In this document: piece by piece, positions 1-5,384 of the stretch
Numbering within the stretch: the first letter of the stretch is position 1
Layout of the letters: every line of letters begins with the position of its first letter
Source: Paracoccaceae bacterium
GTDB lineage: Bacteria; Pseudomonadota; Alphaproteobacteria; Rhodobacterales; Rhodobacteraceae
Assembly (NCBI GenBank): GCA_026982275.1
Contig: JALSHK010000068.1
Location: 1 to 5,384 of the forward strand
DNA: 5,384 bases
Direction of reading: 5' to 3'
The notes under the pieces: generated by a model
What the model was told of the DNA's origin: nothing
Databases searched by the model: none
Seen by the model: only the letters and a program-made list of their open reading frames with translations
Translations under genes and position numbers: made by a program

Positions 1-17
1 CCTAATCGCGTGCATAT

Positions 18-45
18 TAACGGGGCCGGATATGCGGCCCCGTTA
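18..45 (-). terminator. Hairpin terminator at the end of the β-oxidation operon, possibly bidirectional
   Basis: A perfect 11-bp inverted repeat (TAACGGGGCCG at 18-28 and CGGCCCCGTTA at 35-45) encloses a 6-base loop. It begins 7 bases past the stop codon of the multifunctional enzyme, where an intrinsic terminator is expected. The T-rich side is better on the plus strand (TTATTGCTTTT after the stem) than on the minus strand (AATATGC). It may therefore work in both directions, also serving a convergent gene left of the window, or stop minus-strand transcripts less efficiently than the stem suggests. The position and stem are directly visible; function is inferred. Confidence 0.75.
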
Positions 46-52
46 TTGCTTT

Positions 53-2251
53 TCAAGCCGCCCGGTTTGCGGCGCGCTTATAAAATCCCTCGCCGCTGGC
101 CGCCAGATCCCGCAGCAAATCCGGCGCGGCGAAGCGCTCGCCATAAGCTGCGCTTAGCTGGTCACAGATCGCCACTGCCTGATCCGCGCCCAGAATATCC
201 AGCCAGCTAAACGGCCCGCCAGACCATGGCATAAAGCCCCAGCCCAGAATGGCCCCCACATCGCCCTCGCGGATATCCTCCAGCACACCCTGCTCATAGG
301 CCCGCACGGCCTCAAGGGTTTGCACCATGGCGAGGCGATGTTTTACCTCCATAAAATCAGGCTGTTCATCGGCCACAGGCCAGTTTTCCGCCAGCCCTTT
401 CCAGAGCAGGGCGCGCTTGCCTTTTTCATCATAATCATAAAACCCCGCCTTGGATTTGCGGCCCAAACGGCCCTCGGCGTAGAGCTTGAACAAGACCTCG
501 TCGGCGCTATCATCATAGGCATCGCCCATGGCCAGCTTAGTGGCTTTGGCGATTTTTACGCCCAGATCAATCGAGGTTTCGTCATTGAGCTGGAGCGGCC
601 CGAGCGGGAAGCCGAGCTGCTTGGCGGCATTCTCGATCAGCGCCGGCTCAACCCCCTCTTTCACCATCCGCAACCCCTCGTTGATATAGGGGATGATGCA
701 GCGATTGGCATAAAAGAAGCGGGCGTCATTCACCACAATCGGGGTTTTGCGGATCTGGCGCACATAATCCAGCGCTTTGGCCACCGCGCGATCTTCCGTA
801 GCCGCGCCTTTGATGATTTCTACCAAGAGCATCCGCTCCACAGGGCTGAAAAAGTGGATGCCGATGAATTGCTCGGGGCGCTTGGACGCCTTGGCCAGCT
901 CGGTGATCGGCAGGGTGGAGGTGTTGGTGGCAAATATACAATCCTCGCCGACAACGGCCTCGACCTTGGCTGTCACCTCGGCCTTGATGCCCACATCCTC
1001 GAATACCGCTTCCACGATCAGATCAGCCCCCTTGAGCGCCTCGTAATCGGTGGTGGCGGTAATCAGGGCCATCACCGCCTCTTTCTTCTCCGGCGTGGTT
1101 TTGCGGCGCTTGATGCCCTTGTCCAGATAGCCTTCAACGTAAGCCTTGCCCTTGTCGGCGGCCTCTTGGTCGCGGTCAATCAGCACCACCTCGATGCCCG
1201 CCATGGCCGATACAATCGCGATGCCCGCGCCCATCATGCCAGCGCCCATAATGCCGACTTTCTTGACGCTCTGGTCCGGCACATTTTCAGGCCGCACCGC
1301 GCCCTTTTCCAGCGCTTGCTTGTTGACAAAGATCGAGCGGATCATGGCGGCGGAGGAGGGGTTGAGCATGATGGAGGTAAACCACCGCGCCTCGATGCGG
1401 ATGGCGGTGTCAAAATCCACCAGCGCGCCTTCATAGATGGCGGAAAGCATGGCCTTGGCGGCGGGATAAACCCCCTGCGTTTTGCCATGCACCATGGCGA
1501 CCGCGCCCACAAATGTCATATAGCCAGCGGGGTGATAGGGCGCGCCGCCGGGCATTTTGTAGCCCTTTTTGTCCCACGGTTTAATGATGTCGTCATGCGA
1601 GGCACTCAGCACCCACGCCTTGGCCCGCGCTTGCAGCTCGTCCGCAGACACCACTTCGTCAACCAGTCCCGCGCTTTTGGCCTTGGCGGGGGGCAGCATT
1701 TTGCCCTCCAGCAGCACCGGTGCGGCCATCATCGGCCCCACCATGCGCGAAAACCGCGTGGTGCCGCCCGAGCCGGGGAAAATGCCGACCAGAATTTCCG
1801 GCAGGCCGATTTTGGCTTTTGGATTGTCGGCGACAAAGCGGCGGTGGCAGGAAAGCGCAATCTCGGTGCCGATGCCCGCACTGGTGCCCGGCGAGGCCCA
1901 CGCAACGGGCTTGCCGCCTTTGTTGGTTTTCGGCTCCATCCCCGCGCGCTCGATCTTGCGCAGGATATTGTGGATGGACATAACGCCGTCAAAAATGCCT
2001 TTGGCGGGGTCATCCCCTGCATCATCGCGCATTTTGGCCAAGACCTTCAGGTCCATCCCGCCGGCAAAATCGTTTTTGGCCGAGGTGATGATCAGGCCCT
2101 TCACGGCGTCATCGCCAAGCGCGTCATCCACAAAGCCGTCGAGTTGCTGGAAGCCCTCGAAGGTCATCACATTCAGGGATGTTTCCGGCTGGTTCCATGT
2201 AATGGTGGCCACGCCGTCGCTGTCTACATCATAGAAAAATTGTTGGGTCAT
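53..2251 (-). CDS. Multifunctional enoyl-CoA hydratase / 3-hydroxyacyl-CoA dehydrogenase (FadB/FadJ-type α subunit)
   Basis: Cytosolic β-oxidation enzyme that hydrates trans-2-enoyl-CoA and then oxidises L-3-hydroxyacyl-CoA with NAD+. The 732 residues are close to the usual FadB/FadJ length and appear complete. The crotonase domain covers about 1-310: the oxyanion-hole segment FAGGMD is at 62-67, and the two hydratase glutamates align to E130 (AGIGTE) and E152 (IGLPE). The NAD-binding domain starts near 330 with GAGMMG at 336-341 (GxGxxG). The dehydrogenase His-Glu pair fits H466 (IHFFSP) and E478, 12 residues apart as in the family; N516 (YANR) fits the substrate-contact Asn. C-terminal 3HCDH domains occupy about 508-610 and 635-725. 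The start at 2251 is supported by an AGAGGA Shine-Dalgarno 6 bases upstream and an ATGA overlap with the preceding gene. FadB and FadJ cannot be told apart here, and an isomerase or epimerase activity is not shown. It presumably works with the thiolase encoded three genes upstream. Confidence 0.96.
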   Translation of the reverse strand: MTQQFFYDVDSDGVATITWNQPETSLNVMTFEGFQQLDGFVDDALGDDAVKGLIITSAKNDFAGGMDLKVLAKMRDDAGDDPAKGIFDGVMSIHNILRKIERAGMEPKTNKGGKPVAWASPGTSAGIGTEIALSCHRRFVADNPKAKIGLPEILVGIFPGSGGTTRFSRMVGPMMAAPVLLEGKMLPPAKAKSAGLVDEVVSADELQARAKAWVLSASHDDIIKPWDKKGYKMPGGAPYHPAGYMTFVGAVAMVHGKTQGVYPAAKAMLSAIYEGALVDFDTAIRIEARWFTSIMLNPSSAAMIRSIFVNKQALEKGAVRPENVPDQSVKKVGIMGAGMMGAGIAIVSAMAGIEVVLIDRDQEAADKGKAYVEGYLDKGIKRRKTTPEKKEAVMALITATTDYEALKGADLIVEAVFEDVGIKAEVTAKVEAVVGEDCIFATNTSTLPITELAKASKRPEQFIGIHFFSPVERMLLVEIIKGAATEDRAVAKALDYVRQIRKTPIVVNDARFFYANRCIIPYINEGLRMVKEGVEPALIENAAKQLGFPLGPLQLNDETSIDLGVKIAKATKLAMGDAYDDSADEVLFKLYAEGRLGRKSKAGFYDYDEKGKRALLWKGLAENWPVADEQPDFMEVKHRLAMVQTLEAVRAYEQGVLEDIREGDVGAILGWGFMPWSGGPFSWLDILGADQAVAICDQLSAAYGERFAAPDLLRDLAASGEGFYKRAANRAA

Positions 2252-2544
2252 TTGTTTTCCTCTCGCTGTGAGATATTTTCATCGGCCAATCTGCAGAGCT
2301 GCTCCCACAGCGCTTCTGGCCCTTGTGCTATTTCGGTTTCGTTGAGCTTGACGAACTGCAGCCCGCTGTCACTTGACCAGCGGTCAAAGATCGAGCCATC
2401 CTCTGCAGCCCGCATGATCCAGAGATTGGCCGCGCGGTTGCGCAGGCGCACAGGCTGGCCGCCCTTCCCCTTGACCAGCTCGAAATCATCGCGGCCCTTG
2501 GCCAAGGCAATGACCTGCTCCAGAATATGCGGGGCTTGGGCCAT
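2248..2544 (-). CDS. Conserved-context hypothetical protein, 98 aa, unknown function
   Basis: I do not recognise this family. The protein is small and soluble-looking, with no signal peptide, membrane segment, cysteine metal cluster or catalytic motif. An amphipathic helix is likely at about 5-18. Alternating, probably β, segments follow around 20-65, including a basic glycine-containing patch (KGKGGQPVRLRNR, 25-37) and two tryptophans (W42 and W56). A second helix is likely at 75-92, and the tail is charged. The reading frame is convincing: its ATG overlaps the cupin stop as TGATG, a strong GGAGGA Shine-Dalgarno sits 6 bases upstream inside the end of the cupin gene, and its own stop overlaps the next start as ATGA. 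The tight coupling between cupin and multifunctional enzyme suggests a linked role, such as an accessory or regulatory protein, but that is inference only. Confidence 0.85.
   Translation of the reverse strand: MAQAPHILEQVIALAKGRDDFELVKGKGGQPVRLRNRAANLWIMRAAEDGSIFDRWSSDSGLQFVKLNETEIAQGPEALWEQLCRLADENISQREENK
2258..2263 (-). promoter_or_regulatory. Ribosome binding site of the multifunctional enzyme gene
   Basis: AGAGGA on the minus strand lies 6 bases before the ATG at 2251. It is inside the last codons of the 98-aa gene, so re-initiation and independent loading are both possible. It fixes the start of the 732-aa protein. Confidence 0.7.
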
Positions 2545-3044
2545 CAGCTATCCTCCGGCTCCTTGAAGTCTTCCGACTGGTAGGGCGTGCCGTCTTTATG
2601 GCTATAGTTGCCCACGCCGTCGCTGCGTTCATAATGCAGGTCGATATCCGGATAATGGCAGATATCCCGCTCGGCGCGGGTGCCGATGATCAGGTAAAAG
2701 GCCGGCTCGTCTGTGCGGTTGATCAGGTGGTGGGCGTTTGGCTCGCCCGCCTTCCAGCCCGCCGTCATGCCCTCGGTGAGCGTGTGCTCGCCATCATCCT
2801 CCACCAGCACCAGCTCGCCGGTGAGCATATAAAGGAACTCGTCCTCGTTTTCATGCCAGTGCCGCTGGGAGGACATCCCCCCCGGCAGCAATTTTTCTAT
2901 CCGCACGCCAAACTGCGTGAGGTTGGCCGCTGCGCCAATATCGGCCGCCTCGAACAGATCACAGCCCTTATAGTGCGGCGCGGGGTAGCCGATGCCCTCA
3001 CTGCCCTTGATCAGGGGCAGGCTCTTGATATCAATCACCGCCAT
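2544..3044 (-). CDS. Single-domain cupin protein (COG3837-like)
   Basis: 166-aa single-domain β-barrel protein. Cupin motif 1 is at about 55-76: GG at 55-56, the metal-ligand pattern H62-x-H64-x4-E69, then G76. Motif 2 is at about 92-109, with G100, H105 and N109; H105 would be the fourth ligand. The set HxH, E, H is thus intact, so a bound divalent metal is likely. The C-terminal part, with CHYPDIDLHY (129-138) and a HKDGTPY segment (149-155), resembles the uncharacterised COG3837 cupins as I recall them. Substrate and reaction cannot be assigned; it could be an enzyme or a small-molecule-binding protein. I chose the ATG at 3044, which overlaps the thiolase stop as TGATG; the in-frame upstream ATG at 3092 would add 16 residues lying wholly inside the thiolase gene and unlike a cupin N-terminus. 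No strong Shine-Dalgarno precedes 3044, so translation probably depends on coupling to the thiolase. Confidence 0.9.
   Translation of the reverse strand: MAVIDIKSLPLIKGSEGIGYPAPHYKGCDLFEAADIGAAANLTQFGVRIEKLLPGGMSSQRHWHENEDEFLYMLTGELVLVEDDGEHTLTEGMTAGWKAGEPNAHHLINRTDEPAFYLIIGTRAERDICHYPDIDLHYERSDGVGNYSHKDGTPYQSEDFKEPEDS
2551..2556 (-). promoter_or_regulatory. Ribosome binding site of the 98-aa gene
   Basis: GGAGGA on the minus strand lies 6 bases before the ATG at 2544 and is embedded in the last codons of the cupin gene. It is a near-consensus site that supports the 98-aa frame as genuinely translated. Confidence 0.75.
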
Positions 3045-4255
3045 CAGAGGCGCTCGATGATGGTGGCCGCGCCCATGCCGGAGGCAACGCAAAGCGTGGC
3101 CAAGGCGGTGCCTTTTCCGGTGCGCTCCAGCTCGTCAAGTGCTGTGCCGATGATCATGGCCCCCGTGGCCCCCAGCGGGTGGCCAAGCGAAATCGCGCCG
3201 CCGTTGACGTTCACCTTGGAGTGGTCCACATCAAAGGCCTGCATGAAGCGCAGGACAACGGCGGCAAAGGCCTCGTTGACCTCGAACAGGTCGATATCGG
3301 AAATGCTCATACCGCTCTCAGACAGGATCTTTTCGGTTACGGGCACGGGGCCGGTGAGGTTGATGGTCGGGTCTGTGCCGATCTTGGCGGCGGCGCGGAT
3401 GCGGGCGCGGGGCTTCAGGCCGTATTTCTCGCCGAACGCTTTGGAGCCGACCAGCATGGCTGCCGCGCCATCCACGATACCCGAGGAATTGCCCGCATGA
3501 TGCACATGGTTGATCTTTTCCAGATGCGGATATTTCAGCATCGCCACTGCATCAAACCCCGGCATGCTCTCGCCCATATCCTTGAACGCCGCCTTGAGGC
3601 CGCCAAGCGATTGCATGTCTGTTTGCGGGCGGGGGAATTCGTCTTTGTCCAGAATGGTGAGGCCGTTGCGGTCCTTGATGGTGATCAGGGATTTGTTGAA
3701 GCGGCCTTCATCCTGCGCCACCTTGGTGCGGCGCTGGGATTCCATGGCATAGGCGTCTACATCCTCGCGCGAGAACCCGTATTCGGTGGCGATAATATCG
3801 GCCGAAATGCCCTGCGGCACGAAATATATTTTGCTCGCCAACTCGGGGTCCACGGCCACAGCGGCACCGTCAGCGCCCATCGGCACGCGGCTCATCATCT
3901 CCACCCCGCCGGTTACATAGGCCTGCCCAGCACCGCCACGCACCTGCATGGCGCCAAGGTTGGTGGCCTCCATAGCGGAAGCGCAAAAGCGGTTGATGCT
4001 AAGGCCCGGCACGCTTTCGGCATAATCCGAAAGTAGCACAGCAGAGCGCGCCAGGCAGCCGCCTTGCTCCATCACTTGGGTCACGTTGCCCCAAATCACA
4101 TCCTCCACCGCTTCGGTGTCGAGGTTGTTGCGCTCTTTCAGGGCGTTCAGAATGTCGGCTGACAGGCGCACGGATGTGACCTCGTTTAGCGCGCCGTCTT
4201 TGCGGCCCTTGCCACGCGGGCTGCGCACGGCGTCATAGATATAGGCTTCGGTCAT
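3044..4255 (-). CDS. Acetyl-CoA C-acyltransferase (thiolase, FadA-type β subunit)
   Basis: Cleaves 3-ketoacyl-CoA with CoA to acetyl-CoA and a shortened acyl-CoA, the last step of β-oxidation; the biosynthetic direction cannot be excluded from sequence. The 403 residues match the family length. The acyl-accepting cysteine is C91 in NRFCASAME. The other catalytic elements are N327 in NEAF (327-330), H359 in GHP (358-360) and C389 in LCVASGMG (388-395), so all four active-site blocks are present. The loop usually reading VTAGNxSG appears here as HHAGNSSG (252-259), and the final block is C-V-A rather than the common C-x-G; both look like subfamily features rather than damage. The start at 4255 is fixed by a GGAGGA Shine-Dalgarno 4 bases upstream, 12 bases after the GST stop. 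Its stop overlaps the cupin start as TGATG. Being on the same transcript as the multifunctional enzyme favours a degradative 3-ketoacyl-CoA thiolase over a polyhydroxybutyrate-type PhaA. Confidence 0.95.
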   Translation of the reverse strand: MTEAYIYDAVRSPRGKGRKDGALNEVTSVRLSADILNALKERNNLDTEAVEDVIWGNVTQVMEQGGCLARSAVLLSDYAESVPGLSINRFCASAMEATNLGAMQVRGGAGQAYVTGGVEMMSRVPMGADGAAVAVDPELASKIYFVPQGISADIIATEYGFSREDVDAYAMESQRRTKVAQDEGRFNKSLITIKDRNGLTILDKDEFPRPQTDMQSLGGLKAAFKDMGESMPGFDAVAMLKYPHLEKINHVHHAGNSSGIVDGAAAMLVGSKAFGEKYGLKPRARIRAAAKIGTDPTINLTGPVPVTEKILSESGMSISDIDLFEVNEAFAAVVLRFMQAFDVDHSKVNVNGGAISLGHPLGATGAMIIGTALDELERTGKGTALATLCVASGMGAATIIERL

Positions 4256-4259
4256 AGGT

Positions 4260-4265
4260 TCCTCC
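4260..4265 (-). promoter_or_regulatory. Ribosome binding site of the thiolase gene
   Basis: GGAGGA on the minus strand lies in the 12-base gap between the GST stop and the thiolase ATG, 4 bases before the start. It is the strongest independent ribosome binding site in the run, consistent with high thiolase expression. Confidence 0.8.
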
Positions 4266-4267
4266 GG

Positions 4268-4894
4268 TTAACTTTGGGGCAGGGGGTGGCCCTGCATCAA
4301 ATCATAAGGGTGTTTCCAGTTGGGCAGCTGGCGGATGTTGTCCAGCCAGCGCTCGATATTGGGGTATTGGCTGCGGTCCATGCCGAAAGGCTCGTCATAG
4401 AACAGGTAGGAACAGCAGGAAAAATCGGCGGCGGAGGGGGCGTTGCCCACCATCCAGTCGCGGCCTTCCAAGTGGGCGTTGAGCGTGGCCAGCGCGGCTT
4501 GGCAGCGGCCCTGCATGAAGGCAATGACATCGGCATTGCGGTGCTTTTCTGACAGGAAATTGGTGATGAAACGGGTCATGCCCCATTGGCTGGAGCCTTT
4601 GTGATTATCCCATAGCACCCAGCGCAGCACCTCTCGGGCGTCGCCTTTGGCGGGGGCGTAATGGCCGGTTTTCTCGATCAGGTAATCAAGGATCACGCCG
4701 GATTGGGTGAGGGTCAGGTCGCCATCAACCAACACAGGCACCTCACCCATTTCATTGAGCGCGCGATATGCGGGGCTTCGGGTTTCGCCTTTGAAAAAAT
4801 CAACAAAAACGGACTCCCACGGGGTGCCTGTAACGTTGAGATAGTTGGCGACTTTGTAGGCATTGCCGGATTGGGCGAAGCAATACAGTTTCAT
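4268..4894 (-). CDS. Glutathione S-transferase family protein
   Basis: 208-aa cytosolic GST-fold protein of normal length. The thioredoxin-like N-terminal domain (about 1-76) starts MKLYCFAQSGNAYKV. S9 is the probable glutathione-activating serine, V53-P54 is the cis-proline that holds the glutathione backbone, and Q65-S66 is the usual γ-glutamyl contact. The all-helical C-terminal domain (about 86-205) carries the N-capping box S154-x-x-D157 followed by F158, typical of the fold. These features indicate a glutathione-binding protein; the actual substrate is unknown, and the class (beta, theta, Ure2p-like or other) is not settled. It is the first gene of the tightly spaced run with thiolase. 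A role in clearing electrophilic or peroxidised acyl compounds during fatty-acid use is plausible but inferred only from context. The start at 4894 has an AAGGGG Shine-Dalgarno at 4902-4907, 7 bases upstream, and the N-terminus begins exactly as GST β1 should. Confidence 0.93.
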   Translation of the reverse strand: MKLYCFAQSGNAYKVANYLNVTGTPWESVFVDFFKGETRSPAYRALNEMGEVPVLVDGDLTLTQSGVILDYLIEKTGHYAPAKGDAREVLRWVLWDNHKGSSQWGMTRFITNFLSEKHRNADVIAFMQGRCQAALATLNAHLEGRDWMVGNAPSAADFSCCSYLFYDEPFGMDRSQYPNIERWLDNIRQLPNWKHPYDLMQGHPLPQS

Positions 4895-4927
4895 AGGCTG
4901 GCCCCTTTGGAGAGGGTTGGATTTGAG

Positions 4928-4955
4928 TATTTAGTCAGAAAAGAAGCTGAGTAAC
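4928..4955 (-). promoter_or_regulatory. Weak candidate promoter for the GST-led operon
   Basis: On the minus strand a TAAATA hexamer (4928-4933) lies 16 bases after GTTACT (4950-4955). The first has a fair match to a -10 element and the second a poor match to a -35 element. It sits downstream of the hairpin at 5031-5054 and about 34 bases before the GST start, where a promoter would be needed if that hairpin terminates. The local sequence is AT-richer than the flanking genes. The -35 match is weak, and an activator or another sigma factor may be involved. Confidence 0.25.
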
Positions 4956-5019
4956 GGTTTATTAACCATAAGCTTGGTATTTTGAATTTGCGGTACAGGC
5001 TGGAGAGTCGATGGCCGTC

Positions 5020-5054
5020 AGAGAAGAAGCCGCCCCTGCGTGTAAGCAGGGGCG
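5020..5054 (-). terminator. Putative intrinsic terminator after the acyl-CoA dehydrogenase gene
   Basis: A perfect 9-bp inverted repeat (CGCCCCTGC at 5031-5039 and GCAGGGGCG at 5046-5054) has a 6-base loop. Read on the minus strand the stem is followed by GCTTCTTCTC, a pyrimidine-rich but interrupted T tail. It lies about 64 bases past the acyl-CoA dehydrogenase stop codon. It probably ends that transcript wholly or partly and separates it from the GST-led operon; the imperfect tail leaves room for read-through. Confidence 0.6.
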
Positions 5055-5117
5055 CACCTGTTTCTACTCTGGAGAAATACTCCCGCCGGAGGCATAATAG
5101 TTTTTGCACGGCGCTCA

Positions 5118-5384
5118 TCACAAGCTCCTCGCGATCAGTTCTTTCATGATCTCGTTGGTGCCGCCATAAATACGCTGCACGCGGGCATCTGTCCACATTT
5201 CGGCGATCGGATATTCCATCATAAAGCCATAACCGCCGTGCAGTTGTAAGCATTCGTCCAGCACCTCGCATTGCAAATCCGACAGCCAGTATTTGTTCAT
5301 GGCGGCGGTTTCGACGGTAAGATTACCCGCTAGATGTGCGATGAGGCAACTATCAAAGAATGCACGTGCGACGATGGTGTTGGT
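5118..5384 (-). CDS. Acyl-CoA dehydrogenase, long-chain (ACADL)-like, C-terminal 88 residues only
   Basis: Flavoenzyme of the first β-oxidation step, oxidising acyl-CoA to trans-2-enoyl-CoA with FAD and passing electrons to electron-transfer flavoprotein. Only the end of the gene is in the window: the frame is open to the right edge (first full codon at 5384-5382) and stops at 5118. The visible part is the C-terminal helical domain, with QLHGGYGF at residues 48-55 of the fragment, EYPIAEMW at 57-64 and RIYGGTNEIMKELIAR at 71-86. These FAD-contact and terminal segments closely resemble the end of mammalian long-chain acyl-CoA dehydrogenase. The position that holds the catalytic glutamate in medium-chain enzymes (YEGT) is glycine here (YGGT), so the catalytic base should lie upstream on another helix, as in long-chain and isovaleryl types. 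The chain-length preference is inferred. The ATG at 5300 is an internal methionine, not the start. Confidence 0.93.
   Translation of the reverse strand, partial: TNTIVARAFFDSCLIAHLAGNLTVETAAMNKYWLSDLQCEVLDECLQLHGGYGFMMEYPIAEMWTDARVQRIYGGTNEIMKELIARSL

Noticed and set aside
320..2566. A 748-codon plus-strand open frame opposite the multifunctional enzyme
   Set aside because: It mirrors a strongly supported gene on the other strand. Its product is rich in His, Arg and Gly with no domain pattern, as expected for the antisense of a GC-rich gene with few minus-strand codons that create stops.
2208..2625. A 13-base direct repeat (CACGCCGTCGCTG) near 2211 and 2610
   Set aside because: Both copies fall inside coding sequence and encode similar short SDGV peptides with common codons. 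There is no other repeat structure around them, so chance is the simplest explanation.
3045..3092. Upstream in-frame start adding 16 residues to the cupin
   Set aside because: The extension lies wholly within the thiolase 3' end and reads as a basic, His-rich shadow. The TGATG junction gives a natural start at 3044.
2598..4036. Long plus-strand frames of 300 and 285 codons opposite the cupin and thiolase
   Set aside because: They are antisense shadows of conserved genes, with no recognisable protein features and no fitting ribosome binding sites or operon context.
5118..5300. A 60-residue small protein starting at 5300
   Set aside because: The frame is open upstream to the window edge and the upstream residues continue the acyl-CoA dehydrogenase C-terminal domain, so this is an internal methionine of a partial gene.

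Overview
The window reads as a fatty-acid β-oxidation gene cluster from an alphaproteobacterium, most likely a Rhodobacterales (roseobacter-type) species. That placement is an inference from protein style, moderately high GC and tight gene packing; no taxonomic marker is present. Every gene I can support lies on the minus strand, so transcription runs from high to low coordinates.

In transcription order: (1) the last 88 codons of an acyl-CoA dehydrogenase resembling the long-chain (ACADL) type enter from the right edge and stop at 5118. (2) A 223-base gap holds a GC-rich hairpin with a modest T-rich tail (likely terminator), a weak promoter candidate and a dyad/CtrA-like motif. (3) A five-gene run follows: a 208-aa glutathione S-transferase-like protein, a 403-aa thiolase, a 166-aa single-domain cupin, a 98-aa protein of unknown function, and a 732-aa multifunctional enoyl-CoA hydratase/3-hydroxyacyl-CoA dehydrogenase. 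(4) An 11-bp hairpin 7 bases after the last stop codon closes the unit near the left edge.

The dehydrogenase, multifunctional enzyme and thiolase together supply all four steps of a β-oxidation turn: acyl-CoA to enoyl-CoA, to 3-hydroxyacyl-CoA, to 3-ketoacyl-CoA, to acetyl-CoA plus a shortened acyl-CoA. From thiolase to multifunctional enzyme the genes are joined by TGATG, TGATG and ATGA stop/start overlaps, and GST to thiolase by a 12-base gap with a strong Shine-Dalgarno, so the five are very probably one transcript with coupled translation.

The least explained part is the pair of small genes, the cupin and the 98-aa protein, placed between two core β-oxidation enzymes. Their metabolic role cannot be read from sequence. 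I found no RNA genes, mobile elements, CRISPR arrays or notable repeats.
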